Shown: positions 11,441 through 22,962, numbered from the stretch's first letter. The stretch: 64,000 nucleotides of DNA from Hypoxylon rubiginosum (GCA_902806565.1 CADCXA010000001.1:124001-188000), one strand, 5' to 3'. Numbers and translations are program-made. The notes: generated by a model from the sequence alone, not told the origin.

Positions 11441-12065
11441 TCATGCAGTTGCTGTCGCAGCCTCGCTGACACTGGACAGCGTGGCCGCCGTGCCGGCAAG
11501 GTTTGTCGGCTTGGCGTGGGGGTTCTTGCTGTAGTAGTTGGATATGGCCGACTTGATAGCATCTTCGGCCAGCATGGAGCAGTGCACTAGCGAAGTGTTA
11601 GTATCGTCGGTATCGTCAACGTGGGAGGACAGCGGGAAGGGTCTCACGTTTGACGGGAGGCAGGCATAATTCCTGGGCGATCTCGGTGTTCTTAATGCTC
11701 CCGGCCTGCTCCAAGGTCATGCCTCTGACAAGTTCGGTCAGGTAGCTCGAGCTGGCGATGGCGCTGCCGCACCCGAAAGTCTTGAACTTGACGTCGGAGA
11801 TGGTGTTGTTGTTAGGGTCGACTCGAATCTGTAGCTTCATCACGTCGCCGCACGCGGGAGCGCCAACTAGGCCGGTACCGACGTCGGCATCCGTCTTGAG
11901 CATGGAACCGACGTTGCGTGGCTTGCTATAGTGATCGAGGACCTTCTCGTGGTATGACCGACGCGTGATACTCGCTGCCGGGCTGAGCATCTGGCGGGTG
12001 GCGACACGAGGAGCCGACGACGCAATCGCTCGTCGAGCCGTATTTGCGAGTGTTCTTGAAAACAT
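11441..12065 (-). CDS. ISU1: Mitochondrial iron-sulfur cluster assembly scaffold ISU1
   Basis: Scaffold on which the NFS1 desulfurase complex builds [2Fe-2S] clusters in the mitochondrial matrix. Exons 12065-11648 and 11586-11441 give 187 residues. The N-terminus is a basic presequence (MFSRTLANTARRAIASSAPRVATRQ) followed by RSYHEKVLDHYSKPRNVGS. The three cluster cysteines are at 72 (PACGD), 99 (FGCGSAIASSSY) and 142 (LHCSMLAEDAI); the LPPVK Hsp70-binding motif is at 135-139. The intron falls between LPPVK and LHC, so the third cysteine is encoded only in exon 2; an unspliced reading ends wrongly in RETLPAVLPR. The tail after KNPHAKPTNL is short and Ala/Thr-rich. It is divergent from UBP14 over about 0.9 kb. 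Confidence 0.96.
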
Positions 12066-12977
12066 CTTGATTGATGAGAAACGTCTGCCGAATGTATTTG
12101 ACGAAGCGGGTGCTGTGACTGGTTATCGAATATTGGACTGTCTGGTAGGGTGAAGGCAGTTAGCGTGCGTGGGAAAAAAGATGTCGGAAGAGATGGATAG
12201 AGAAGTTTTGTAGGTTTGGGGATTCTTCGGAGATGATGAGGTCAAATGTAGGACAACGTAGAAAAAGTAGAGCGGTCTTTGTCGGCGATCTCGGTAGTAT
12301 AAAATAGCCTCTGGGGCTGTGGCGAATCAAGAAGCTTTAAATCTGCGATGAAATCATACGCCTCGGAGATGGTAGTAGGCACTGTGTAGGGGCATCTGAT
12401 AAGGAAGTGGAGAGAGGAGTAAGACAGTGTAAATTCGAGATAATCTTCTGTATCTTACCAGCTTAACTCCTAGCGTAGACACATACCCCACTTTAGCTTG
12501 GGGCTTGGCTTGTTTGGGGGTTCTTATCAGATCCGTCCCTACGGTTTTCTACGTACAGTACAGTAAGAACCGAGCCCGATACCAAATTCCGGTAACCGAA
12601 CTTTCTCGCCCGATCTACCGCTTACATAAGGAGAGATACGATAAAGCATAGATACGTAGGTACATAAGAGATAGGTAACGTGGGGCAACATTACGGCTCG
12701 TACCCCGCCATTCCACCTGGAGCCTTGTGCTAGCTACCCTCTAGCTGCTAGTTGCCAGTTGCCAGTGAAGCTCCTAATGCTGTACCTGAGCTGTCAGTTA
12801 TTCGTTGCATTAGGTACCTAATCGTAGCTTCTATCCTACATCCGTTACGCTATCGTTGCTCTTCCTCACATCTTCCCCTTTCTCAATAATCTCTTTTCTA
12901 CTGTACCGTGTCTTATACCCCTTCATCTTTCTCTCTCTCAAGTAATTCGACCCGCTCCATTCCTCTAGTTGCCAAAT
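12066..12977. other. Divergent promoter between ISU1 and UBP14
   Basis: 912 bp shared upstream region. It contains one copy of the palindromic word TAGGTACCTA (12811-12820), a repeated GCTAGTTGCCAGTTGCCAG stretch (12748-12766) and a pyrimidine-rich tract (CTTTCTCTCTCTC) near 12930, about 50 bp before the UBP14 start, as is common at fungal promoters. No TATA box stands out. Confidence 0.5.
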
Positions 12978-15504
12978 ATGGCTTGCGTACATCTGGATTC
13001 GATCTGTAAGTTTGCAAATAACAGAAAGCTTCGGTCTCTACTCGTTTAGTATAGAGCTGACGGTGCTGTAACACCTTGCAGCCTTGAACCCCCCTACACC
13101 AGCCCAGTCCGTCTACCGTGAAGACTGTACCCAGTGTTTCGACTCTATCGTAAGTCCCATCCTCCTCCCTTAGTTTTCGTCTCTTCCTATCCTAACAGCT
13201 CCCAGGACGAGCCTGAAGGACTCGATGTCTGCCTACAATGCTTCAACGGCGGCTGTGTAGGCTTGAGGGCACATTCGCATCTCCACCACGTCACCCGTAG
13301 CCATCCGCTTTCCCTCAACATCCGTCGAACTCGAAAGCAGGTCGTCAAGGATGAACCACCCGCCAAGATGACCAAGCTAGCCATCGCGGCTGAGACCGAA
13401 GCCGATCGTTACGACATCACCACCGTAGTCAAGTGTCACGAGTGCGCCACCGAGCTCGACAAGACCGGTCCGAAACTTGCCCCCATCGTGGACGGTATCC
13501 TCAAGGCGAATACTTTCTCGCGGCAGGAGGAGGTCAAGGCTTGGGAGCAAGAACTGACGTCATGCGAGCACATCCTGCTCCTGCAGCAGCACGAGAGCCG
13601 GAAGCTTCAAAGCGACCTAGGCCACTGTTCGAAGTGCGAGCTCAGAGAAAATCTGTGGTTGTGCCTGGAATGTGGCAACCTGGGCTGCGGCCGCGCCCAA
13701 TTCGGCGGTGTAGGCGGGAATTCTCACGGGTTGGCGCACGCCACCGAGACGACGCACGCGATAGCTGTCAAGCTGGGATCCATCAGCCCGGAGGGTACTG
13801 CGGATGTGTACTGCTATCAGTGTGACGAAGAGCGGGTTGATAGTGATCTTGCTGCTCACCTAGCACACTGGGGCATCATACTGTCGGACCAGATCAAGAC
13901 GGAGAAGAGCCTGACGGAGATGCAGATCGAGCAGAATCTTCGATGGGAATTCTCCATGACCACGGAAGACGGAAAGGAACTCAAGCCGCTATTCGGGCCT
14001 GACCTGACCGGTTTAAAGAATCTCGGCAACAGCTGCTACCTCGCAAGTATCCTACAGTGCCTGTTCGATCTCCCCGCCTTCCAAGCCCGGTACAACATTC
14101 CCGAAATCGATCTTCCGATGGTTCCCGATCCCGCCCAAGATTTAGAGACGCAGCTGCGCAAGTTGGGTGACGGTCTACTTTCGGGTCGCTACTCGAAGCC
14201 GGACTCTGATGTCGTTGCGTCGAAGGACTCCCCTGAGATCCCGTACCAGAAAGGCCTGGCGCCTAGCATGCTGAAGCACCTCATCGGCCGGGGACACGCC
14301 GAATTCTCAACAATGCGTCAACAAGACGCCTTCGAGCTCCTCCAGCATCTCGTCAAACTCATAACGAGATCGCCACATCCCGCTCCTCTCACGGACCCCA
14401 CGCAGCCGTTCAGATTCGTACTGGAGCAACGATTACAGTGCCTAAGCTGCAAGAAGGTTCGCTATACGGGCACCGAGCAGGATAGCATATTTATAGACGT
14501 GCCCATCGAAAAGCTACCAGCCGTAGAGGGCGAAGGCGACCGTTACAAGCCGGTCACGCTGAAGCAGTGTCTCGATAACTTCACTACCCAAGAGGTTGTC
14601 GAATTGACTTGCTCGTCGTGCGGGAGCAAAGATGGGTTTACCAAGCGATCTCTATTCAAGACGTTCCCAACGACTCTCGTCGTCAACGCGAGAAAGATGA
14701 CGGTCGAAAACTGGGTCCCCCGCAAGGTCGACGTTCCTGTCATAGTAGGAGATGAGCCGTTCCTTTTAGACGAATTCCTTTCGTCTGGGCTTCAACCATC
14801 CGAAGAGCTGCTGCCAGAGGAGGCTGCTGCTGCTCCCGCCTTTGTTCCCGACGAAGGTGCGTTGGACGGACTGATGGCGATGGGATTTCCTCGCAACCGC
14901 TGCGAGAAGGCACTACACGCGACAGGAAACTCGGACGCGAACGCAGCGATGGAATGGTTGTTCGGCCACATGGAGGACCCCGATATCGACGAACCCCTGG
15001 TGATCGCGTCCGCCGCTACGGGAGATAATGCCGCAGCGGATCCCGAGAAGATCGAGATGCTAGGTGCCATGGGTTTCGGCGCGCCGCAAGCTCGCAAAGC
15101 CCTCAAGGAGACGAGCGGAGATGTCGAGCGCGCAGTGGAATGGCTATTTAGCCATCCGGACGACCAGGGTGACTTTGGCGACGAAGCGGCATCCTCCGCG
15201 GAGACGAAGGAGGCGGCTCCGGCCGGTAGTGGAGAGTTGCCGGCCAAGTTTCAATTGCAGAGTATCGTTTGCCACAAGGGCACCAGTATTCACAGCGGGT
15301 AAGTTACACGGGCCGTATTTGGCAGCTGGACATAGGACACGACGCTAACACTAGAGCAGACACTACGTAGCATTCATCCGCAAGTTACTAGATACCACGG
15401 TGCCGAAGTGGGTTCTCTTCAACGACGAGAAGGTGGTGGAAGCAGGCGACGTAGAGGAGATGAAGAAGACGGCATATGTCTATTTCTTCAACCGTGTAGC
15501 ATGA
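12978..15504 (+). CDS. UBP14: Ubiquitin carboxyl-terminal hydrolase UBP14 (isopeptidase T type)
   Basis: Cysteine protease that disassembles unanchored polyubiquitin chains. Four exons: 12978-13005, 13082-13149, 13206-15298 and 15360-15504, giving 777 residues, near the 781 of yeast Ubp14. The start MACVHLDSI and the first short exons rebuild an N-terminal zinc-finger-like region (CTQCFDSI...CLQCFNGGC). A canonical ZnF-UBP follows (CSKCELRENLWLCLECGNLGCGR). The catalytic Cys is at 309 (GLKNLGNSCYLASIL). Two UBA domains sit in the insert (LMAMGFPRNRCEKAL; LGAMGFGAPQARKAL). The catalytic His box HSGHYVAFIRK is split by the last intron (phase 2, inside the Gly before His), so exon 4 carries the active-site His. 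The protein ends AYVYFFNRVA, as in the family. Confidence 0.95.
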
Positions 15505-16087
15505 TGTAAACGATTTGTCAGGCAGGCAGATGAGACGAGAGTATGGCGTTGGTGTGAATGGCTCCCGGAAGGCCGTACTACGTCACGGATTCAGCTTGTG
15601 TGCTGTGGCCAACTTCTACTGTTATGGAGTCGTATGTATGTGCATGAGAGAATGAGGGACGAAGCATTATGATTTCTGGGCATGGGCACCGAAAAGCACA
15701 CCACGGCATAGATAGACGAGGGCTACCTGATGGTCACTTGTGATAGATCGCTCGTCGTAACGACAATACATTATTCATTCGACAGAATATTCCGTAGCTT
15801 GCTTGCTGATTGTCACCCAGAACTCCATAATTACTATTGCGTCGCCAATCTCTTACCAATCGACACGTAGCAATGAACATACATATACAGCAAGATATCG
15901 CGGCGCTACCGCTCTATACCTCCATAGCAGAAGCCAGACCAAGTCCCAAAACGCCCAGATTATCCCTTTTTACAACCCGAATTTGTTAAATCATATAGTC
16001 TCAATCCCAGTGCCCAGTCCCCAGCATTCGACCCCGACCCCGGGCATCACGAGTCAGATCGATAGACGGACGGAACGAACGCCTCAC
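15505..16087. other. Convergent 3' regions of UBP14 and MAD2
   Basis: 583 bp between two stop codons. No gene is seen. A plus-strand ORF starting at 15803 runs into the antisense of MAD2 and is a shadow. Confidence 0.55.
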
Positions 16088-16933
16088 TCACTCCCCCAGC
16101 CGGTAGCTCACGAGCGTCTCGACGCGGTGGCTGGTGGTGCTGAAGCCCCGCAGCTGGACCCGCTCGCCGTTGACGATCTCCTTGGCGTCGCTGTCGCCCC
16201 ACTCGACGGGCACCTCGCTGTCGGCGTCGGCGTAGACGAGGACGTTGAAGGTGCAGTCGCCGGCGAGCTGGGGCAGGAAGGTGACGGAGGCGGTGATCTG
16301 GCGGAAGAGGGCGGCGATCTCGGCCTGGATCTCGGCCTCGGTCTTGGAGGGGTCGGGGGAGGCCGTGTTGGAGGCCGAGGAGGGCGGGGGCGGCACGCTG
16401 TTCTCGTTTGCCTGGTTGGTAGCGGCGGCGGTAGACTTGGACTTCTTGGGCCTGGAGGTGTTGAAGATTTGGACGTCGAATTGCCACCGCTCGACGTGCT
16501 CGCCCGTGTCCTTGTCGGTGATGACGATGACGAGCTTGCTGATCTTGCCGTGCTGCATCCACCTGTCGAGCTGAGACATGATCTTCTTGATGTATGCCTT
16601 GACCTGGTCGTCGGCCGAGACTAGCATGTTTAGGCCATACTTCTTGACGCTGTATTCGGTTCGGTCGCTTGTTAGCCGGTCCGCGAGTACTAGATCGGAT
16701 GGGGAGAGGACGAGATGGTACGTACGCTGTAAAGTCTTCGGCGGGATAGACGCCTCTTTGGAATAGGATGGTGTGGATGGAATATTGGAACTACTTCTGA
16801 TCAGCTCGGCTCGGCTCAGACTCGTAGAATATTTATGAATTAAACATACGAATTCAGCCACGAGTTTTGCACTTCCTTTGAGCGATAACTTATGGACCTT
16901 GGATTTGTCCTTTTCCGGTGCTGAGGACGACAT
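16088..16933 (-). CDS. MAD2: Spindle assembly checkpoint protein MAD2 (HORMA domain)
   Basis: Binds CDC20 and MAD1 at unattached kinetochores and delays anaphase. Three exons: 16933-16850, 16790-16726 and 16649-16088, giving 236 residues. The joined start reads KLSLKGSAKLVAEFFQYSIH then ILFQRGVYPAEDFTAVKKYG, the classic HORMA opening; without splicing exon 2 is lost. Later blocks are LNMLVSADDQVKAYIKKI, KLVIVITDKDTGEHVERWQFD, AEIAALFRQITASVTFLP and the safety-belt end GFSTTSHRVETLVSYRLGE. Compared with the roughly 205-residue animal protein there is a Ser/Pro/Ala-rich insert of about 30 residues after FNTSRPKKSK, a position where other fungal Mad2 proteins also vary. It is divergent from GUF1, with 336 bp between starts. 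Confidence 0.95.
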   Translation of the reverse strand: MSSSAPEKDKSKVHKLSLKGSAKLVAEFVCLIHKYSTSLSRAELIRSSSNIPSTPSYSKEASIPPKTLQRTYHLVLSPSDLVLADRLTSDRTEYSVKKYGLNMLVSADDQVKAYIKKIMSQLDRWMQHGKISKLVIVITDKDTGEHVERWQFDVQIFNTSRPKKSKSTAAATNQANENSVPPPPSSASNTASPDPSKTEAEIQAEIAALFRQITASVTFLPQLAGDCTFNVLVYADADSEVPVEWGDSDAKEIVNGERVQLRGFSTTSHRVETLVSYRLGE

Positions 16934-17269
16934 TGTGGTAGAGTTTTCTAGGATGATCGTGAGAAGTTCGGCAATGCAGGAATTGCAGATGTAGATGTAG
17001 GCGTTGTCAACGTCAATGCTGGCATCAAATAGGGATGTCCGAGATTTGTTTACTTTGCGACTCAAGTTTGGCGGGGTGATGAACTGAAAGGGGGTTAGCT
17101 AAAAGATGGAGCAAGATCGCTTATCGATAGACTATCGATAAGTATTTGTTGTAAACCTCACATTCGCGACAGAGACGAATTGAAATTTCAGGCTGGGAAT
17201 AGCTTCATGTACATTTGCTCTATTCGCAAAATTGACTGGAGAAAAGTCAAGAAATTCTAAATCGCATGG
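16934..17269. other. Divergent promoter of MAD2 and GUF1
   Basis: 336 bp shared by both genes. It contains the near-palindrome CTTATCGATAGACTATCGATAAG (17120-17142), two inverted copies of TTATCGATA. No TATA box is evident. Confidence 0.5.
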
Positions 17270-19285
17270 ATGGGTGGTAGATTTGGCCATAGACTGGCAT
17301 CTGTTCTCATGCGATCATGTCTACGTCCATCCCCCCTTCTTGCGGCTTATAGCAGGACCTGTACTTATCCCTCTTCACCATGGCCTAGTCTTGCCTTACG
17401 AGCCGTCTCGCGACGATATAGTACCTCAAAGGCGGGAGTGGTAAGCGACTTAGAGCGCCGCATCGCCGCCATACCCATCGAGCGCTTCCGGAACTTTTGC
17501 ATCGTCGCACACATCGACCATGGCAAGTCCACATTGTCTGACCGCCTGCTCGAGATCACCGGCACCATCTCTTCGTCCAACACGAACCGCCAGATCCTAG
17601 ACACTCTAGAGGTCGAACGGGAGCGCGGCATCACCGTCAAGGCTCAGACTTGTACCATGATATACAACCACCACGGCCAGGATTACCTACTACATCTCGT
17701 CGACACCCCCGGCCACGTCGACTTCCGCGCCGAAGTCACCCGGTCCTACGCCAGCTGCGGCGGCGCTCTACTACTTGTAGACGCCAGCCAGGGCATCCAG
17801 GCCCAGACCGTCGCCAACTTCTACCTCGCCTTCGCCGAGGGCCTGAAGATCCTGCCCGTCGTCAACAAGATCGACATGGTCGCCGCCGACGTGCCCAGGG
17901 TCCTCGAGCAGCTCGAGTCCACCTTCGAGCTCGACTCCAGCAAGGCCATCGGTGTGAGCGCCAAGACAGGCCTCAACGTCAAGGAGATCCTGCCCGCCGT
18001 CGTGGAGAACGTGCCGGCGCCGACGGGCGACGAGTCGAAGCCGCTGAGGATGCTGCTGGTAGACTCCTGGTACGACAGCTTCCGGGGCGTCATCTGTCTG
18101 GTCCGTCTGTTTGACGGGACCGTGAGGGCCGGCGACAGCCTCGTAAGTTTCGCCACCCGTAATAAGTATACCGTCGGGGAGGTGGGTATCCGGTACCCGA
18201 CCCAGGTCCCGCAGACGGTGCTGCGCGCCGGCCAGGTCGGATACATCTTCTTCAATCCCGGGATGAAAAAGATCCAGGACGCCAAGATCGGCGACACCTT
18301 CACCACGGCCGGCTCCGAAGACGTCGTCGACCCCTACCCGGGCTTCGAAGAGCCCAAGCCCATGGTCTTCGTCGCCGCCTTCCCCACCGACCCCGCCGAC
18401 TACAGCCGCCTGGCCGACAGCATCGGGCAGCTCGTCCTCAACGACCGCAGCGTCACCCTGTTCAAGGACCACTCGGAAGCCCTGGGCGCGGGCTGGCGCC
18501 TGGGCTTCCTCGGCAGCCTCCACTGCTCCGTGTTCCAGGACCGCCTGCGCCAGGAGCACGGCGCCAGCATCATCATCACGGAGCCCGCGGTCCAGACCAA
18601 GGTGCGGTGGCGCGACGGCAGCGAGACCGTGCTGCAGAGCCCGGCCGACTTCCCGGACCCGGAGGACGGCCGGACCCGGGGCGCGACGACCTTCTACGAG
18701 CCGTACGTGCTTGCCACCATGACGCTGCCCGAGGAGTACCTGGGCCGGGCCATCGAGCTCTGCGAGGCCGGCCGCGGCGAGCAGGAGAGCATCGAGTTCT
18801 TCCACGGCCGCCAGGTCATCCTCAAGTACCGCGTCCCCACGGCCCAGCTCGTCGACGACCTGTTCGGCAAGCTCAAGGGCGCCACCAAGGGCTACGCCAC
18901 GCTCGACTACGAGGACGCCGGCTGGCGCGAGAGCAAGCTGGTCAAGCTGCAGCTGCTCGTCAACAAGCAGCCCGTCGACGCCATCTCCCGGGTCGTCCAC
19001 CTGTCGCAGGTGGAGCGCCTGGGCCGGCAGTGGGTGACCAAGTTCAAGGAGCACGTGCAGCGGCAGATGTTCGAGGTGGTGATCCAAGCGGCGGTGGGCA
19101 AGAAGATCATCGCCCGAGAAACCCTGAAGCCGTTCCGCAAGGACGTGCTAGCTAAGCTACACGCCAGCGATATCACCAGACGCAAGAAGCTGCTCGAGAA
19201 GCAGAAGGAAGGGCGCAAGAGGCTAAGGGCCGTCGGCAACGTGATAATCGAGCAGGAGGCCTTTCAGAGATTCTTATCCAAGTAG
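17270..19285 (+). CDS. GUF1: Mitochondrial translation GTPase GUF1 (EF4/LepA)
   Basis: Ribosome-associated GTPase that supports mitochondrial translation under stress; LepA is reported to act on back-translocation or initiation. Single exon, 671 residues. Residues 1-55 form an Arg/Ser-rich presequence with no acidic residues ([20 protein letters not shown]...RRYSTSKA), fitting matrix import. GTPase motifs: AHIDHGKST (80-88), [16 protein letters not shown] and a SAK motif. LepA-specific features follow: RLGFLGSLH, and the C-terminal block [20 protein letters not shown] ending [11 protein letters not shown]. Within the block, LHASD stands where most LepA proteins read CYGGD. The gene is markedly GC-rich from 17.7 to 19.1 kb, which produces long false antisense ORFs. 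A start at Met14 is also possible. Confidence 0.94.
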   Translation: MGGRFGHRLASVLMRSCLRPSPLLAAYSRTCTYPSSPWPSLALRAVSRRYSTSKAGVVSDLERRIAAIPIERFRNFCIVAHIDHGKSTLSDRLLEITGTISSSNTNRQILDTLEVERERGITVKAQTCTMIYNHHGQDYLLHLVDTPGHVDFRAEVTRSYASCGGALLLVDASQGIQAQTVANFYLAFAEGLKILPVVNKIDMVAADVPRVLEQLESTFELDSSKAIGVSAKTGLNVKEILPAVVENVPAPTGDESKPLRMLLVDSWYDSFRGVICLVRLFDGTVRAGDSLVSFATRNKYTVGEVGIRYPTQVPQTVLRAGQVGYIFFNPGMKKIQDAKIGDTFTTAGSEDVVDPYPGFEEPKPMVFVAAFPTDPADYSRLADSIGQLVLNDRSVTLFKDHSEALGAGWRLGFLGSLHCSVFQDRLRQEHGASIIITEPAVQTKVRWRDGSETVLQSPADFPDPEDGRTRGATTFYEPYVLATMTLPEEYLGRAIELCEAGRGEQESIEFFHGRQVILKYRVPTAQLVDDLFGKLKGATKGYATLDYEDAGWRESKLVKLQLLVNKQPVDAISRVVHLSQVERLGRQWVTKFKEHVQRQMFEVVIQAAVGKKIIARETLKPFRKDVLAKLHASDITRRKKLLEKQKEGRKRLRAVGNVIIEQEAFQRFLSK

Positions 19286-19873
19286 ATCAACGTCTATCGA
19301 CGAGCGTGTACGTTATTTCGTTGGTGTAGACTCGTGTGTACCTAGTATCGATACCCATTGTACCATTACTCTACCAGCTTGGGTATTGCTTTCTACCTTA
19401 CTGCCTACGTGAACCAGCTTCATGTCGAGGAAGCACAGATTGAAGAGTGTGTCGTCCACGAAACATTTAAAATCATGTTAGACTTACACGTCTTTCCTGT
19501 GCCTAAATCACAAAGCGGAAGCACTCGTCCAAGGGAAATTCGCAAGGGTCAATTGCAGGGTATCAAAAGAATTTTCATTCCGACGTTACTCATCTGTTCG
19601 AGATGTAAATAGTCATAACGTCATCTCTCGTGTTCCTATCTCATACACGCGCTCGCGCTCGTTTCTTAGCCACATAAATGACTCGTCAATATCCATCCTG
19701 CCGGTCCTGCCGCATCGCTTTTGGGGTATCAACCAAGAATCATGTTATGTCCCTCCAAGTATGGTGGTCCCCCGACGCAGAATCCGTAACACACGCCTCC
19801 ATTTATTCCAGTTCGCAAGAAAATGTTCGCTTGGTAAATGAAGATCAGGGTGTGATACGGTTTCGTCATCCAG
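19286..19873. other. Convergent 3' spacer
   Basis: 588 bp between the stop of GUF1 and the stop of the next minus-strand gene. No gene, RNA or repeat is seen. Confidence 0.5.
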
Positions 19874-21260
19874 TTAATGAGAATCGGTGCGGGAATTAAT
19901 AGTCTGCTCAGTCATTCCTGTCTTCTTGGACAGACTGTTCACGCAGCGTCTCTTGTTGCCGGCCGTCTCGCCTAGCACTTCGACTGTCATGTTCGTCTTC
20001 GCGGTTACCGGCTTCTTCGCTCGTATGATGAACCACGGGAGGCTTGGTCGATGCTCCGGATCACGCTGCTTGAAGGGGACGTAACGCTTCCTCTTGAGTG
20101 ATTCGTGGGACAAGATTGGGAATTCGTGGCTCACTAGGTTGTCCGCCGTTACAGCACTCTTCATTCGAACAACTCGGTCAGGGTTCTTGGACCAAGGAGC
20201 TTCGGGTTCGACGAAGTTATCGGGAAGCGGCACGTCGAGATCACCTATCCAGATATCAAGAATTAGCAAACTCGTCGAGTAATTCGAGCGGAGGGATTGG
20301 AAATGGCGTCTCCGTAGTCTATCAAGACAGTACTCATTGAGTTGAAGCTACTTACCAAAGAACCAGTGCTTGTAAACAGCATCAGTGGGGTCTGCGCCGA
20401 GGCCTCTTCCTCTGGCACGGAATCTAGGCGGTACCCAGCCGATATGAGTAGTTCGATTCTCCTTGTTGTTCGGATCGGGACCGAGAGGTTGACCGGGCAT
20501 CCACTCTTGACCACCACGTTTCGACTCCTTGGCTAGCAGCTGGTGGCCTTTCGGGTAGATCTTACTAAGGGGAACGCCCAGGAAATTTCGGAGAGGTCGT
20601 AGTTTGCATCGCTCGTCGTCTCGCTGGTTAAAGTCGTAATTGTTCAACAGCGACTCGACAGTCCAGTAGTTGCGAAGGAGGTAATCGTAATCCTCCTTAG
20701 GAGCTTCGACGAGCTTCCATCGAGCGTAGTTGACCTCCTTACGCGGTTTACCCGGAGCAGTCGTGTCTGTGCCATCAACGTTAGCAATTTGGGGAATGGG
20801 AAAGGGATGGGAAAGGGGCATGGAACGCACAGGTCGGGCGGTTGAAGTATCCAACCTGGTTGACGACCTCGTCATCGTCCCAACCGTCATCTACTTTGTT
20901 GGCCATGGAGATGTCGAACTGGCGATGAAAGAGCTTTCCGTCGCTACGGTAGAAATGGACAGGGCGTGCGGGGAATCCTCCAATAAACTCTTCGTTGGCG
21001 AGTTTACCAGCATTGTCGGTGTCGCCAATGCGGTTAGTGGTGTCGAAGGTGCCGGCGACGGCGTGGGTGGGATCGCACTCGACAGCAACTTCGCAAATGG
21101 TGAGCTTTTCGAACTGACCTGCGAAGGCCTTCCACTTGCTGACAGATTCCTCCATCTTGGCTGGGGAATCCTTCGCCTTGCTCAAAGGAACCATCATCTT
21201 GCCTGGGGAATCTGTCACCTTGCTCGGGGAACCTGCCACCGCGCTTGAAGGATCTGCCAT
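19874..21260 (-). CDS. Uncharacterised protein with N-terminal SPxK repeats
   Basis: I do not recognise the family. Exons 21260-20831, 20766-20356 and 20244-19874 join in phase (1, 1) to 403 residues. The N-terminus has repeated short blocks (SPSKVTD, SPGKMMV, SPAKMEE), coded by a degenerate DNA repeat. A region with DDGWDDDEVVNQVGYFNRPT follows. The middle is rich in charged and aromatic residues (EVNYARWKLVEAPKEDYDYLLRNYW) and contains GWVPPRFRARGRGLGADPTD. The C-terminal part is basic (SLKRKRYVPFKQRDPEHRP). It has no signal peptide or membrane segment, so it is probably cytosolic or nuclear. The start is the first ATG after a repeat-rich 5' region; the upstream in-frame codons are low complexity and unlikely to be coding. 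Confidence 0.8.
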
Positions 21261-21560
21261 CGCAAGATTGTAGTATGTGTAGGTTGGTTGGAATGTTAGG
21301 TATGTACAGACGCAAGAACCAATCGTCAACGTAAAGATGGGTAAGATACAGGAATGCCCATAACGGGAATGAGTATGATGGTGGGCGAGAGTGCAAGCTT
21401 GAAAGTGAACTTGAGAGGTGGAAAGATGAAAATTGTTGGTGGGAAAAGACGAAAAGTCGAAAAGTCGAGCTGAACGACTGGAATTTGACAAGTGTGTAAA
21501 AGACGGAATTTGGTGGGAAGCGGGGAGTGAGGGCAAGAAGGAAGAGGGCAAGAAAGCAGA

Positions 21561-21618
21561 GGGTAGAAGGTGGAAGGTGGAAGGTAGAAGGTGGAAGGTA
21601 GAATGTAGAAGGTAGAAT
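21561..21618. repeat. GGTAGAAGGTGGAAG-type purine-rich tandem repeat
   Basis: Alternating GGTAGAA and GGTGGAA units lie in the promoter or 5' UTR of the minus-strand SPxK protein gene. This is a simple-sequence microsatellite with about eight imperfect units. Confidence 0.8.
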
Positions 21619-22631
21619 GGTAACTACCAGGTAGTTGCCAATAGGGTTACGGGATTGCATCACCAACCATCTCCTCGGTACTTGTACCTTGTGGGTAGGT
21701 ACATCCGCACGTGAAAAGAGGTTGAGTTAAGCTCATAGATTATGTACATATACGATGTATATATCAATAGGTCCATATGAGGTAGGCACAAGAAGTAGGT
21801 ACCTAGAGACTCAAGGCAGAAGATATCAATATAGCGAAGGAAGGGTTTAATTTCTCAACGACTCTAAGCAACTCTCGCCTTTGTCATTTCTAGCAAAAGT
21901 GTTAATGGAACTTTCCATATGGAACTGTTTCTTCTTATCAATCGTCATCTAGTATCTACCTAGGTACCTACTGTACATTTCAAGGCATGAAAGCGTACCA
22001 TGAACTGAACCAAGTCCCTTCAGCTACGAGTCAAGCTAATACGCCAACCTCGGCAACATTTCTCATCATCAAATTTCCATCAGGGTCCTAGCCATTGGTC
22101 ACCCAGGTAGGACCGTAGGTCTCATAGAAGATGGAAGATAAGATGGGCTTCTTTGTCCTCGACTTTAGGTGTCATGGCTCCCCGTGCAACAACACAGCTG
22201 TTTTCTCCATCTCATGGTTGGTCTCGTGACAGTGCCAAAGCCTCTCAGACTGCAACACTTTTGTAGCGCCGAACCAACAAAGCGTAGTTATCTCGAGATG
22301 GCTGCATGCCATTAGTGAGTTCAGCCTCAGGGGCCTACATGAACGTGTAAGCAACTTATCGCGACTCTGGCGACATGAGGCTCTGTAGGGTACCAAGCCG
22401 TGAATGTGACGCCAGGTGTGTACCGACGTTCTAGGAAGACATCCTATTCGGGGCTCGAGAACACATTCCTGTAAACCCTCAGATATGGAAATAAGTGTTG
22501 CTTTCCCTTCGCCTGCTGGCATCCGCCACGATATGGCTAGTAGAGGAAATGTGCGACGTTATTTCTTGGGTTCACCTTGTACCCGCGACACAGTACGTCA
22601 CGGTACAAGTACAATGACGCTCTCTCGGCTC

Positions 22632-22916
22632 TCATGGTAGTATGTGCGACCTTAGCAATCCTCGAACGAAAATATTTGGTGAATCGCAAACGAGATAGCT
22701 ACGAGATGAATAGGATGATGCTGTTGCTCGGCTACTCCGCGTCGTATCGTGACCGGAGGCATACGTCCTTCGCACCATGATCCCCAATTCGGGAATAACC
22801 CAGTACCCGCTGTTGGACATGTAATCTGCCGGCGCAGCACGAGCCATAGTTTGTCCAAGAGAAGCAATACAGAGCACCAGGAAACTCGTATTTCGGTTGC
22901 TAATTTGGACGACCAT
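22632..22916 (-). CDS. Possible small secreted protein (94 residues)
   Basis: An intact ATG ORF whose N-terminus looks like a signal peptide: MVVQISNRNT, a hydrophobic run SFLVLCIASLG, then TMARA before AP, with a plausible cleavage after ARA. The rest is polar (VIPELGIMVRRTYASGHDTT) and has few cysteines. It is divergent from the secreted protein gene at 23084 with 167 bp between starts. There is no homologue I recognise, and an ORF of this size can arise by chance. Confidence 0.25.
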   Translation of the reverse strand: MVVQISNRNTSFLVLCIASLGQTMARAAPADYMSNSGYWVIPELGIMVRRTYASGHDTTRSSRATASSYSSRSYLVCDSPNIFVRGLLRSHILP

Positions 22917-22954
22917 CTTGTTACCACGCCTAAGATCATGTTAGAGATAGAAGG

Positions 22955-22962
22955 TATATAAG
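22955..22962 (+). promoter_or_regulatory. TATA box of the secreted protein gene
   Basis: TATATAAG lies about 120 bp before the chosen start at 23084. It helps decide that start, because an in-frame ATG at 22973 is only 10 bp from this box and would not lie in a normal transcript. Confidence 0.6.

Noticed and set aside
15803..16624. 273-codon plus-strand ORF
   Set aside because: It overlaps MAD2 exon 3 antisense and consists of Gly/Val/Asp-rich low complexity, typical of a shadow frame.
17771..19087. 438-codon antisense ORF over GUF1
   Set aside because: It is a GC-rich shadow; the composition is dominated by Val, Glu and Asp, and the sense frame is an unmistakable GTPase.
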